Origin: Alphaproteobacteria bacterium
GTDB taxonomy: Bacteria; Pseudomonadota; Alphaproteobacteria; UBA6615
Assembly: GCA_039980135.1 (NCBI GenBank)
Contig: JBDXCV010000003.1
Coordinates: 1-64,000, forward strand
Direction of reading: 5' to 3'
DNA length: 64,000 nt
Shown: in pieces, positions 46,555 through 55,626 of the stretch
Position numbering within the stretch: position 1 is the stretch's first letter
Layout of the letters: each line of letters opens with the position of its first letter
The notes under the pieces: model-generated
Told to the model about the DNA's origin: nothing
Database searches by the model: none
What the model saw: only the letters and a program-made list of their open reading frames with translations
Position numbers and translations under genes: made by a program

Positions 46555-47745
46555 CTAGCTCTCCTTCCGCCCGATCGCACCCGCCGCCTTCAGCGCCTCG
46601 ATGTCGTCCGCCGGCAGGCCCCAGGCCGCGAGCGCGGATTCGGTATGCTCACCGGGCACCGACGGCGGCGAGTGGATCCGACCCGGGGTGCGCGAGAATT
46701 TCGGCGCCGGGCCCGGCTGGGTGATCCCGGCCACCTCGACGAAATTGCCCCGCGCCTGGTTGTGCGGGTGGGTGTGGGCCTCCGTCATGGACATCACCGG
46801 CGCGAAACACACATCGCTGCCCTCCATGATCTCGACCCACTCGTCGCGGGTCTTGGTCGCGATCACCTCGGCGAAGCGCGCCCTGAGTTCGGGCCAGCGA
46901 TCCCGATCCATCTGGTCGGGCAAATCCGCGTCGTCGAGGCCGAGCTTCTCCAATAGAATCGCGTAGAACTTCTTCTCGATGGACCCGATGGAGACGAACT
47001 TGCCGTCGGCGCATTCGAACGCGTCATAGAACGGTGCACCACCGTCAAGGATGTTCGAGGCGCGCTCGTCGGTGAAATAGCCCGACGCGTGCAGCCCGAT
47101 CACCGGGATCATCAGGCTGGCCGCACCATCGACCATGCCCACATCCACGACCTGGCCCTGGCCGCTGCTGCGCGCCTCATAGACCGCCGCCATGACGCCG
47201 AAGGCGAGATACAGCGCGCCGCCGCCGTAATCGCCGATCAGGTTCAGCGGCGGGGTCGGCTTGTCCTTGCCGCCGATCGCGTGCAGCGCGCCCGACAGCG
47301 AGATGTAGTTGATGTCATGCCCGGCCGCCTTGGCGAGCGTGCCCGTGCCGCCGAAGCCGGTCATCCGCGCATAGACCAGCTTGGGGTTGCGGGCCATGCA
47401 ATCGTCGGGGCCGAGACCGAGCTTTTCGGTCACGCCGGGGCGATAGGGCTCGATCAGCACGTCCGCGCTCTCGACCAGGCGCAGGACGGTCTCGACGCCT
47501 TCGGGGTTCTTCAGATCGACGGCCACAGAAGGCCGCGACCGGGTCGCCAGGTCGAATTCGGCACCGCGCGGCACGCCGAGGCCCGCATCCGCCGGCCGGT
47601 CGATCTTGATGACGTCGGCGCCCAGATCGGCGAGCAGCATGGCGGCGAAGGGTCCGGGGCCGATGCCGGCCAGCTCCACCACCTTGAGCCCGACCAGCGG
47701 GCCGGATCGTGTGCGCGTATCGCATTGTACGGTTGCGTCGGACAT
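46555..47745 (-). CDS. CaiB/BaiF CoA-transferase (alpha-methylacyl-CoA racemase-like)
   Basis: This 396-residue family III enzyme has VVELAGIGPGPFAAMLLADLGADVIKID, DLKNPEGVETVLRLV, ADVLIEPYRPGV, and FGGTGTLAKAAGHDINYISLSG with the conserved Asp. GGGALYLAFGVMAA also fits the racemase branch, which epimerises 2-methylacyl-CoA esters, though other substrates are possible. It is upstream of and close to the metallo-hydrolase gene, suggesting a short operon for acyl-CoA or thioester metabolism. Confidence 0.92.
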   Translation of the reverse strand: MSDATVQCDTRTRSGPLVGLKVVELAGIGPGPFAAMLLADLGADVIKIDRPADAGLGVPRGAEFDLATRSRPSVAVDLKNPEGVETVLRLVESADVLIEPYRPGVTEKLGLGPDDCMARNPKLVYARMTGFGGTGTLAKAAGHDINYISLSGALHAIGGKDKPTPPLNLIGDYGGGALYLAFGVMAAVYEARSSGQGQVVDVGMVDGAASLMIPVIGLHASGYFTDERASNILDGGAPFYDAFECADGKFVSIGSIEKKFYAILLEKLGLDDADLPDQMDRDRWPELRARFAEVIATKTRDEWVEIMEGSDVCFAPVMSMTEAHTHPHNQARGNFVEVAGITQPGPAPKFSRTPGRIHSPPSVPGEHTESALAAWGLPADDIEALKAAGAIGRKES

Positions 47746-47871
47746 GGTTCCTCTTTTCCCCCGTTTGGCAGTACCCTGCGGGCTAAGACAGCCGAGTGCA
47801 ATGGTCTACACGACCCGCAGCAAGGCCCTCAACACGCCCCTTGCGACACCCCAGCCGAGACAAGCCATTTC

Positions 47872-49137
47872 ATGACCGATCAACCCGCCCCGCGATCCTT
47901 CGCCGCGCTGCGCCACCCCGGCGCGCGGGCCTATCTGCTGGGGACCGCGCTCGCCATGAATGCCGACGCGATCGAGCATGTGATCACTTATCTGGTCATC
48001 TGGGAGAAGTTCCAGTCGCAGACCCTGGGCGGTTTCGCGGTGGTCGCCCACTGGCTGCCGTTCCTGTTCTTCTCGATTCACACCGGCGCGCTGGCCGATC
48101 GGTTCGATCCGCGCCGGGTAATCCAGGCGGCGATGCTCCTGTTCATGGCGGTCTCGGCCGCCTGGGGCTTCCTGTTCATGACGGACAGCCTCCAGATGTG
48201 GCATGCGGTGATCCTGCTGATATTGCATGGGCTGGCCGGCGCGCTCTGGGCGCCCGCGTCTCAGCTCATGATCCACGACATCGTCGGGCGTGATCTGCTC
48301 CAGTCCGGTGTGCGGCTGCAGGCCACGGCGCGCACGCTCGGTATCCTGCTGGGACCCGCTATCGGCGGCGCACTGCTGTTCGTCGTCGGGCCGGTATGGG
48401 GCATCTTCATCAACATCCTGATCTATGTGCCGCTGACATGGTGGCTGATCGGTGCCCCCTACGGGCCGGCATTCCGCACCGGCGCGGAGGCCGCCGCGGC
48501 GACCAGCCGTCGGGCCATCAAGGGCTTCTCCGACATTCTATCGACGATCCGAACGGTCTCAACCGACCGGGTCATCATGCCGATGACCCTTGTGGTCGGC
48601 GTCGCGGCGATGATGGTCGGCAATGCCCATCACCCGCAGATGCCCGAATTCGCGCTGGATCTCGGCAGCACGGGCGGTGGCCTGCTCTACTCCATCCTGC
48701 TGGCCGCAAACGCGGCGGGCGCGATGACCGCGGGCGTGATCCTGGAAACCCGCTCTCTCCTGCCGGCACGCCGGAACACGGTGTTCATCCTCGTCATCCT
48801 CTGGTGTCTCGCGATGGGCGGTTTCGCGCTGACGTCGGACATCCGGGTGGCGCTGCTGCTGTTGTTTGCGGCCGGATTTCTGGACCTGTCCTACAACTCC
48901 ATGGCCCAGACCCTGGTGCAGCTCAACGCCGCGCCGGAAATCCGTGGCCGGGTCGTCGGTCTCTACGTCATGGCGGCCTTCGGGCTGCGCGCCGTTTCCG
49001 GGGTGACCATCGGCATGGCCGGCAGCCTGGTCGGCATCCACATGTCACTGGCTGTCAGCGCGGGGATCGTGTTCGTGGTGGCGATGGGTCTGATCACGCG
49101 GACGTTGTTGTCGGAGCCGCGCGCAGCCAGGAGCTGA
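47872..49137 (+). CDS. MFS transporter (enterobactin-exporter-like, MFS_3)
   Basis: This 421-residue protein has about 12 hydrophobic helices. Typical loop motifs are TGALADRFDPRRVIQ between helices 2 and 3 and SQLMIHDIVGRDLLQSGVRLQ, followed by GPAIGGALLF. The second half repeats the fold. It is likely a drug or metabolite exporter; the substrate is not visible. ATG 47872 follows a GC-rich leader that is antisense to the CoA-transferase start. Confidence 0.88.
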   Translation: MTDQPAPRSFAALRHPGARAYLLGTALAMNADAIEHVITYLVIWEKFQSQTLGGFAVVAHWLPFLFFSIHTGALADRFDPRRVIQAAMLLFMAVSAAWGFLFMTDSLQMWHAVILLILHGLAGALWAPASQLMIHDIVGRDLLQSGVRLQATARTLGILLGPAIGGALLFVVGPVWGIFINILIYVPLTWWLIGAPYGPAFRTGAEAAAATSRRAIKGFSDILSTIRTVSTDRVIMPMTLVVGVAAMMVGNAHHPQMPEFALDLGSTGGGLLYSILLAANAAGAMTAGVILETRSLLPARRNTVFILVILWCLAMGGFALTSDIRVALLLLFAAGFLDLSYNSMAQTLVQLNAAPEIRGRVVGLYVMAAFGLRAVSGVTIGMAGSLVGIHMSLAVSAGIVFVVAMGLITRTLLSEPRAARS

Positions 49138-49292
49138 TATCCACAGCGCAGGAGCCTCCCAATCACGGCCCTGTGTATTTGATTTATTGGCGTTTTCTCC
49201 GGCGCCCGCCCTGTGGTATTTAAGTACCTGCTGGGCAATCAGTTTCCGGGAACGCGCATGGCCTTCCTCGAATAGGGGTGTTGGGGGCTTAC

Positions 49293-50834
49293 ATGAGTAT
49301 TCGCATCACGGGCATCGCCCTTGTTTTAATCGGCACATTGGCGGCATCACCCGCATTCGCATCGGCGGAATCCGACGAGTTGTCGCGCGACGGGCTGCGC
49401 CAGCTCCAGGCGGGCAACCCGCAGGCGGCCGTCAAGAGTTTTGTCAACGCGACAAAGGCCGACCCGGACGACGGGCGGGCCTATTTCTATCTCGGTGTCG
49501 GACTGAACCGGACCGGCGAACCCCATGTCGCGCTTACGGCCTTTCGCCGCGCGATCGCGCTGAAGGCCATCCACAAGGATCTGGGCTTCGAAGCCGGCTG
49601 GGCGGCGCTCGAAGCGGGCGACTATGGTGCTGCGGCCGTCATGCTGGGCGGGCATCTCGAACTGAACCGGGACCACGCCAAGACCCATGAATTGCTCGGC
49701 CGCACCTATTGGCGGCTGGGCCAGCTCGATCGGGCCGAGAAGCTGTTGCGCCGTGCCATGGAACTCGATCCGGCGCTCGAATCCACGGTACTTCCCGTTC
49801 TCGCGGCGATCGATCTGGCGCGCGGCAATACGCAAGGCGCCGGCGAATCCCTGGTGGCCGTGTTGAACAAACCGGCGAATGACCCGGTGCGGAGAAGCCT
49901 GCTCCAGTCTCTCGAACCGCCAGAGCCGACCCCGGCCGACGCGAAACCCTGGGCCGTGTTCGGTTCCACGGCAATCGGCCGCAACAGCAATGTCATCGCC
50001 CTGAGCGACGAAATCGTCCAGCCCGCGGACATCACGCGCACCGCGTCACGTTATTTCGATATCAGCGCGGGCGGCCAGTATCGTTTGCCGATCGACGCCA
50101 CATCGGCGATCACGGCTCGGCTTACCCTGGGCCATCGAAACTACAAGGATCTCCCGGCCAAGGACACTCACACGGCCAATCTGCAGGCGGCCTATCAGCG
50201 CGCCGTCAACCGCAACCTTCTGGTGTCACTGACGACCAACTACGGGCACACACGCGTCGATGGCGACAAGTTCCAGACCACGTTGGGGGTCAGCCCGTCG
50301 CTGCGCTACCGGATCAATGACCGGGTGCGGTTCGACGCGGTCTACAGTTTCAGCAAGATCAACCTGCCGGAGCCGACGACCTCGGCGGTGAACCTGGACC
50401 GCGATTCGGGTCTGCAGAGCCTCGGCGGCAAGATCAGTATCGCGTTTCCGGATCTGAAAACCGACATCAATTTCGGCGCGACGATCCTGCACAACAGCGC
50501 CGTCGGCAATGACTACACCTACCGGGCGAGACGCCTGACGTTGGGGGCGCGTACCCAGCTGCCGTGGGAACTGGTGGGCGGCATCGGCGTCACCCGCACC
50601 GCCTATGACTACGCGAATTTGAACAGCCTCGCGCCCACGACCCCGGCCGGCGCGACGGGGTTCGGGTTCGCCCGTGACGATGCGATCACAAGCGTTTCTG
50701 CCAATCTGACGCGCCCGATCAATGAAACCGTTTCGGCATTCGCGCGCTTTACCCGCACCAACGCGAACTCGAACCTGGCCGTGTTCAAATATGACCAGAA
50801 AGACATCCAGATCGGCGTTACGGCGCAATTCTGA
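49293..50834 (+). CDS. Outer-membrane TPR plus beta-barrel protein (Slam/DUF560-like)
   Basis: This 513-residue protein has a signal peptide (hydrophobic 5-20, cleavage near SPAFASA). TPR repeats cover about 25-180 (DELSRDGLRQLQAGNPQAA, AKTHELLGRTYWRLGQLDRA). From about 215 alternating amphipathic strands form a barrel, ending YDQKDIQIGVTAQF with the C-terminal Phe typical of outer-membrane barrels. This order resembles surface lipoprotein assembly modulators (Slam) and other TPR-barrel exporters; the assignment is by architecture. The next gene, 15 bp on, is a plausible cargo or partner. Confidence 0.75.
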   Translation: MSIRITGIALVLIGTLAASPAFASAESDELSRDGLRQLQAGNPQAAVKSFVNATKADPDDGRAYFYLGVGLNRTGEPHVALTAFRRAIALKAIHKDLGFEAGWAALEAGDYGAAAVMLGGHLELNRDHAKTHELLGRTYWRLGQLDRAEKLLRRAMELDPALESTVLPVLAAIDLARGNTQGAGESLVAVLNKPANDPVRRSLLQSLEPPEPTPADAKPWAVFGSTAIGRNSNVIALSDEIVQPADITRTASRYFDISAGGQYRLPIDATSAITARLTLGHRNYKDLPAKDTHTANLQAAYQRAVNRNLLVSLTTNYGHTRVDGDKFQTTLGVSPSLRYRINDRVRFDAVYSFSKINLPEPTTSAVNLDRDSGLQSLGGKISIAFPDLKTDINFGATILHNSAVGNDYTYRARRLTLGARTQLPWELVGGIGVTRTAYDYANLNSLAPTTPAGATGFGFARDDAITSVSANLTRPINETVSAFARFTRTNANSNLAVFKYDQKDIQIGVTAQF

Positions 50835-50849
50835 ACCGGAGACGAATCC

Positions 50850-52472
50850 ATGTTTCTGAACCCTGCATTCCTGAGATACGGCAAACCCCTGGTCGCCGCG
50901 GCGCCGATCATGCTGGCGCTGACCGGGCTGCCGACAACGGCCCATGCCTGCACCGGCGACGCCGCCACCGACCCCAACCTCTGCGTCAATGACGGGCGGA
51001 CAGTCAACGGATTCGGCGAGTTCTTCAATTCCGACCTGACGGGCGTCCCCGGCGCGACCACTGCGCCCGGCAGCACGGAAGACGAATCCGAGAACCCGTT
51101 CCTCGACGCCCTGTTCAACGGACTCGGCGGCCGCAAACCGGGAGCTGAGAATGAAGACATATCAATCAGCGGCACGATCGATACGAGCGGGGATCCCGGC
51201 GGTCCATTCGGCGGCGAAGAGGACTTTTATTGGTGGGAAGATACTGACGTGGACTTCGGATTTTCCGGAATGTCGGATAACGGGCTGACCTTCTCGGGAT
51301 TCACCGACAACGGTCTGAGATTTGGCGCACGCATACGCATCATCGACGAACCCGAGCCCAGGGGCGGCGGGATCAGCATCGGTGGTCGTATCAATGAGGG
51401 GTATTTCGATTCCTTCCTCAACGACGGCGCCAACGGCGGCACCGACGCCAGCGACATTGATAACGCACCAGAAATACGCTTCAACCTGACCCGGTCGATA
51501 GTTGCCGACAACGGGCTGAAATTCGGCGTACAAATCCAGCTCGAGGAGACAGGCGGCGGCATCGACGAGTTCGACCCCTTCATCAGCGGAACTTTCGGAG
51601 AAATCCGAATAGGCGACGAATCCAGCGACCGCGCCTTCTCCTACGGCGCGCCCGATGACGTTGCCTCGGGCGGCGTCTTTCGCCCGCAGATCACCCTGGA
51701 TAACGGGATCACCATCGGCATCGATCTCCAATCGGGTTCGGGGACGGCCGGGGCCAACACGGAAGCCGGACCGAAATTCACCAACTTCAGCCCCTCCTTC
51801 GGGGGCTTCAGGCTCGATGTCGGTGACCTGGGTTCAAACGATACCGCCGGCGGCGTAAAACAGTTCGACATCGGCAACCAGTATGTCGACAGTTTCGGCG
51901 ACCTCAAGCCGGCATTGTCGGCACGCTGGGGCGTGGACAGCGCTGCCTCGAACTTCGCGGTCGGCCAGGCCAGCGCCGAAGGCTACGGAAACCTCGGGGT
52001 CGGCATCAAGAGCTTCGACTATGTGCCGCTGGACGATTACGGCATCAGGGTCCAGTACGGCCTGGACGGGAGTGCCGTGGTCGTGACGGCACCATCCGGC
52101 ACCAGGCTGGGCGGGAACGCCCCGGCACCGGCCGCGGCACCGGTGACCCCGCCACCCGCGCCCGTGACCGGCACCCAGGTCGGCACGATGAGTTTCGCGA
52201 ACCAGGGCCAGCGCAGTGAAGTCAATCTGATCCGCACCGCGGACGGCAAGACCCATGCCGTGGACACCGAGACCGGCCATGATTTCGGGACCGTCCATGA
52301 AAGCCGGTCGGGCTTCGGCTGGAGCTTCGACAACCCGCCGGTTCCCGCGCCCACGCCGCCTGACCCGGCCGCCGCCGATCCGATTTCCGCACAGGACCGC
52401 CAGGCGCTCTTCACCGACGGGTTTGAGTCTGGAAACACGTCGGCCTGGTTGACCCCTAATATCGGCTTCTAG
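50850..52472 (+). CDS. Exported porin-like protein ending in a DGFESGNTSAW motif
   Basis: This 540-residue protein has a signal peptide (cleavage near AHA, followed by Cys). An acidic Gly-rich region precedes a middle (about 140-330) rich in porin-like strands: FSGFTDNGLRFGARIRI, IVADNGLKFGVQIQLEE, FISGTFGEIRIGDES. A Pro-Ala-rich linker (PAPAAAPVTPPPAPV) leads to a C-terminal domain ending ALFTDGFESGNTSAWLT. A DGFESGxTSAWS-type end occurs, as I recall, on many exported proteobacterial proteins and may be a sorting signal. It has no terminal Phe-type barrel end except GF. It is linked to the TPR-barrel gene. Confidence 0.65.
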   Translation: MFLNPAFLRYGKPLVAAAPIMLALTGLPTTAHACTGDAATDPNLCVNDGRTVNGFGEFFNSDLTGVPGATTAPGSTEDESENPFLDALFNGLGGRKPGAENEDISISGTIDTSGDPGGPFGGEEDFYWWEDTDVDFGFSGMSDNGLTFSGFTDNGLRFGARIRIIDEPEPRGGGISIGGRINEGYFDSFLNDGANGGTDASDIDNAPEIRFNLTRSIVADNGLKFGVQIQLEETGGGIDEFDPFISGTFGEIRIGDESSDRAFSYGAPDDVASGGVFRPQITLDNGITIGIDLQSGSGTAGANTEAGPKFTNFSPSFGGFRLDVGDLGSNDTAGGVKQFDIGNQYVDSFGDLKPALSARWGVDSAASNFAVGQASAEGYGNLGVGIKSFDYVPLDDYGIRVQYGLDGSAVVVTAPSGTRLGGNAPAPAAAPVTPPPAPVTGTQVGTMSFANQGQRSEVNLIRTADGKTHAVDTETGHDFGTVHESRSGFGWSFDNPPVPAPTPPDPAAADPISAQDRQALFTDGFESGNTSAWLTPNIGF

Positions 52473-52499
52473 TCCACTGAACCTGCGCGACGACACGGC

Positions 52500-53690
52500 A
52501 TGACAACCGGCACGCCGGCCGCCCCGATTGCGCTGCTGGTGACGCTGATGGTGGTGAGCCAGGTGGCGATTACCATCTTCCTGCCCTCGCTGCCGGCCAT
52601 GGCAGACGACCTCGGCACCAGCCAGGCGCTCGCCCAGATGACCGTTTCGGCCTATCTCGGCACCTTCGCGCTCGCGCAACTGATCATCGGTCCCCTGTCC
52701 GACGAAACAGGCCGGCGGCGACCTCTCCTGGCGGGACTTGTCCTGCTCACGCTCGGCGGCCTCGCCTGCGCGCTGGCGCCGAACATCACCATCCTGATCG
52801 TGGCACGCATGGTGCAAGCCGTGGGCGGCTGCACCTGCCTCGTCATCGCCCGCGCGATCGTGCGCGATACGTCGGACGGTCCCGCGGCAACACGTGCCAT
52901 GGCCTATCTGGGCATGTCGCTCGCGATTGCCCCGATGCTCGCGCCGCTGGTCGGCGGGCAGCTCGAAATCCGCTTCGGCTGGCAATCCAGTTTCCTCCTG
53001 ACCGCGCTGCTCGGTGCGGGGGCACTTGTCGCGACCCTTCTCACCCTGGAAGAAACATTGCCGCCGGCCGCGCGACGGCAAACGCGCCCCGGCAGGCTGG
53101 CCAACACATATCTGCGGCTTTCCCGGATGAAACGCTACATGGGATACAGCCTGAGCATCGGCGCGATGGGTGCGACCTTCCAGGCCTTCATCGCCGGTAC
53201 ACCGGTCGCCTTTATCGTGGTGATGGGTGTTTCGCCCGAGGCGTTCGGGTTTTTCATCCTCACCGGGCCCGGCGGCTACATCATCGGCAATTTCATCTCC
53301 AGCCGGCTGGCCCAGAAAGTTTCGCGGGAACGCATGATCTGGACAGGCGCCACGCTGGCGGTCGCGGGCACCGGCGCGATGGTCAGCCTGGCCCTTGTCG
53401 GCCACGACACGCCCTACACGCTTCTGCTGCCGGTGATGGTCTATGCCCTGGGTTCGGGGTTCCTGGCGCCCAACTGCCTCGCCGGGGCGCTCACCGCCGT
53501 TGAACCGGCGGTGGCAGGGTCCGCGGCGGCGCTCGGCGGATTCATCCAGATCGGGGCCGGATTCCTCAGCACCCTCGTCGTCGCCTCACTGATTCAGACA
53601 TCCTTTCTGCAGCTCGGTACGCTGATGTTCGGCTGCGCTGTCCTTTCCTGGCTGTTCTTCGTGATACTGGTGCGCCCGTCCGGAAAATGA
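52500..53690 (+). CDS. MFS multidrug efflux transporter, Bcr/CflA type
   Basis: This 396-residue, 12-helix antiporter has the motif LIIGPLSDETGRRRPLLAGL between helices 2 and 3 and ARMVQAVGGCTCLVIARAIVRD, typical of the Bcr/CflA (drug:H+ antiporter-1) group. GMSLAIAPMLAPLVGG follows. It exports small toxic compounds. It is 27 bp after the previous gene but is probably separately regulated. Confidence 0.92.
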   Translation: MTTGTPAAPIALLVTLMVVSQVAITIFLPSLPAMADDLGTSQALAQMTVSAYLGTFALAQLIIGPLSDETGRRRPLLAGLVLLTLGGLACALAPNITILIVARMVQAVGGCTCLVIARAIVRDTSDGPAATRAMAYLGMSLAIAPMLAPLVGGQLEIRFGWQSSFLLTALLGAGALVATLLTLEETLPPAARRQTRPGRLANTYLRLSRMKRYMGYSLSIGAMGATFQAFIAGTPVAFIVVMGVSPEAFGFFILTGPGGYIIGNFISSRLAQKVSRERMIWTGATLAVAGTGAMVSLALVGHDTPYTLLLPVMVYALGSGFLAPNCLAGALTAVEPAVAGSAAALGGFIQIGAGFLSTLVVASLIQTSFLQLGTLMFGCAVLSWLFFVILVRPSGK

Positions 53691-53705
53691 CGGCGCGGAA
53701 TTTCG

Positions 53706-54155
53706 CTAGCGCGCAAATGCCCCGCGTTCCTGGTCCCAATCGACGAGAAACGCATCCGCCGCCTCAAGCTCGTGGGCGATCTGGCGGCTCATCAGCCGCG
53801 TCATGCCCGCCGGGCCGCCAAACTTGATGAAGGTCAACGAATCCGTGCGCGGCTCGATACGCAGCCGAACTCCCGCTTCCGTCCGATCCACCAGGCGCAG
53901 GATGGTGCGCGCGGGCGTCTCGTCATCCAGCTCGGTCGAAAGGCCGAAGGTCGCCCCGGCCCTGCGCGACGCGACGACCACATCCTCATACCGTGCAACC
54001 CAGTAGCTATCGCTCGCCCCGCTGCCGACAAAGTCCGACACCGCCGGGACGCCGCTGATCGCAGGCGACAGAAGGCTGACGGCGGGTGCCGCGCAGCCCG
54101 CAAGCGCCAGGGCGGCGGTCAGGACAAGAACCCGTTTAAGATCGGGTATCACCAT
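53706..54155 (-). CDS. Lipoprotein of unknown function
   Basis: This 149-residue protein has a lipobox (ALALAGC, Cys21) after a hydrophobic segment. The mature part has YWVARYEDVVVASRRAGATF and RLRIEPRTDSLTFIKFGGPAG; similar short lipoproteins of the DUF3568 kind have this charge pattern. Its function is unknown. It is convergent with the Bcr/CflA gene. Confidence 0.75.
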   Translation of the reverse strand: MVIPDLKRVLVLTAALALAGCAAPAVSLLSPAISGVPAVSDFVGSGASDSYWVARYEDVVVASRRAGATFGLSTELDDETPARTILRLVDRTEAGVRLRIEPRTDSLTFIKFGGPAGMTRLMSRQIAHELEAADAFLVDWDQERGAFAR

Positions 54156-54255
54156 AATTCACCTCCCGTCTCACCGCGCATTCAGCGCCGCGTGCGACTC
54201 TCTGATACAATCCATCCGAGCACATATTGTCCCGCATCGCTTGGAGCGCAACCGC

Positions 54256-54879
54256 ATGTCCGATCCCGTCACCCTCGAGGTCTTTGCCGACTACGTTTGA
54301 CCCTGGTGTTACCTCAGCACCGTGCGTGTTGAAAAACTGAAACAGGCCTACGACGTCGATATCCAGACCGTGCACTTCCCGCTGCACCCCGACACGCCGC
54401 TCGACGGCCAGTCGCTCGAACAGCTGTTCGCGGGCCGCGATGTCGATCTCGATGCCATGTATGAAGGCATGAAAGCGCGGATGGACGAGGAAGGCCTGCC
54501 CTACGGCAAGCGCACCCACACCTACAACAGCCGTCTGGCCCAGGAACTCGGCAAATGGGCCGACACCCAGCCCGGCGGCGATGCCATCCACATGAAGCTC
54601 TACGAGGCCTATTTCGTGGACGCCAAGAACATCGGCGACGTCGATCTGCTGGTGGAGATCGCCGAGGGGGTAGGCTTGGACGGGGCCGCCGCGCGCGAGG
54701 TGCTAGAGAAACGCACCTTCGAGGCGGCGATCGACGCCGACTGGGAGAAGTCCCGCCAGTATGGTGTGACCGGCGTGCCGACCTATGTGGCCGACGCCAA
54801 GGGCGTCGTCGGGGCCCAGCCCTATGAGGTGCTGGAACAGCTGATGGATGCCGCGGGGGCCAAGAAGAAAGGCGGCTGA
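54256..54879 (+). CDS. DsbA/FrnE-family thiol oxidoreductase, predicted selenoprotein (Sec15)
   Basis: Reading from ATG 54256 (GGAG 9 bp upstream), codons 1-14 give MSDPVTLEVFADYV. Codon 15 is TGA (54298-54300), followed by PWCYLSTVRVEKLKQAY and an open frame to TGA 54877, for 207 residues counting Sec. Family members read D-[FY]-V-C-P-W-C-Y there, so UGA takes the place of the first Cys, giving U-P-W-C. The rest is typical: VDIQTVHFPLHPDTPLDG, LPYGKRTHTYNSRLAQEL, GVTGVPTYVAD (cis-Pro loop). A hairpin fitting a bacterial SECIS lies just after UGA. If not read as Sec, translation would restart at GTG 54322 without the active site. A sequencing or point error is the only simple alternative. Confidence 0.88.
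54302..54346 (+). promoter_or_regulatory. Bacterial SECIS-like hairpin
   Basis: The upper stem TCAGCAC / GTGTTGA (54314-54320 with 54326-54332, one G-U) closes the 5-nt loop CGTGC, with G at loop position 2. Below it GTT/AAC (54308-54310 with 54335-54337) and CCTG/CAGG (54302-54305 with 54343-54346) can pair. The loop begins 21 nt after UGA, within the 16-37 nt range of known bacterial SECIS elements. SelB would bind here. Confidence 0.7.
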
Positions 54880-54894
54880 GCCGCGCGTCTCCGC

Positions 54895-55548
54895 CTACTT
54901 CATCTCCTCGGGAAAGTCCGGCTGGACCTGGGGCCGCGCGTCGAAGAAGGCCGGGTTCTCCAGGCATGTCTTGAAGATTCGTACGCAGTTCGGATAGGCG
55001 TCGAGCGGGATCTTGAACAACGTCGCCGCACCCACCTGGGGCACCAGGCAGAGATCGGCCATGGTCACCTGATCGCCCTCGCAATAGGTGCCTGACGTGC
55101 CGCCTTCCGCGAGATGTGTCTCGATGGCCGCGAGGCCCTTTGTCGTCCAGTTGCTGATCCACGCGCCGAGCTCTTCCTCGCTATGGCCCCAATCCTGAGT
55201 GATGTATTTGCGGATACGCGGCACCACCAGCGGATGAATATCCGCCACCAGGATCATGCAGAGCGACCGCACCCGCGCCCGCGCCATCGGGTCCTTCGGC
55301 AACAGGGCCGGCTCGGGGTAGGTCTCGTCGAGATACTCGAGGATCGCCATGGACTGGGTCAGCGTGATCCCGTCATCGGTCACCAGCGCCGGAACCACCC
55401 CCTGCGGGTTGATCTTGAGATAGTCCGGATCGAACTGCTCGCCCTTGAGCAAATCGGTCGAGACGACCTCGAAGGGCTGGCCCTTGAGGTTGAGCGCGAT
55501 GCGGACGCGGAAGGCGGCAAGCGAGCGCCAGTAGCTGAACAGTTTCAT
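54895..55548 (-). CDS. maiA: Maleylacetoacetate isomerase-like zeta-class GST
   Basis: This 217-residue protein begins MKLFSYWRSLAAFRVRIALN, the zeta-class active-site region. INPQGVVPALVTDDGITLTQSMAILEYL binds glutathione, and the helical C-terminal domain has GDQVTMADLCLVPQV. The likely reaction is isomerisation of maleylacetoacetate in tyrosine catabolism. ATG 55548 has GGGGGAG upstream. Tyrosine-pathway genes are not adjacent, so substrate is by homology. Confidence 0.88.
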   Translation of the reverse strand: MKLFSYWRSLAAFRVRIALNLKGQPFEVVSTDLLKGEQFDPDYLKINPQGVVPALVTDDGITLTQSMAILEYLDETYPEPALLPKDPMARARVRSLCMILVADIHPLVVPRIRKYITQDWGHSEEELGAWISNWTTKGLAAIETHLAEGGTSGTYCEGDQVTMADLCLVPQVGAATLFKIPLDAYPNCVRIFKTCLENPAFFDARPQVQPDFPEEMK

Positions 55549-55626
55549 GATATCTCCCCCGAATTCGGTGTTTGTTTCTTGGCCGCAGTGGGCCCCCTGG
55601 ATGGATCGCCTGTCAACCCGCAAGCC

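Noticed and set aside
51834-53405. 523-codon minus-strand frame opposite the porin-like and Bcr/CflA genes
   Set aside because: It crosses two real genes, has a low-complexity Arg/Gly/His-rich composition, and no start context.
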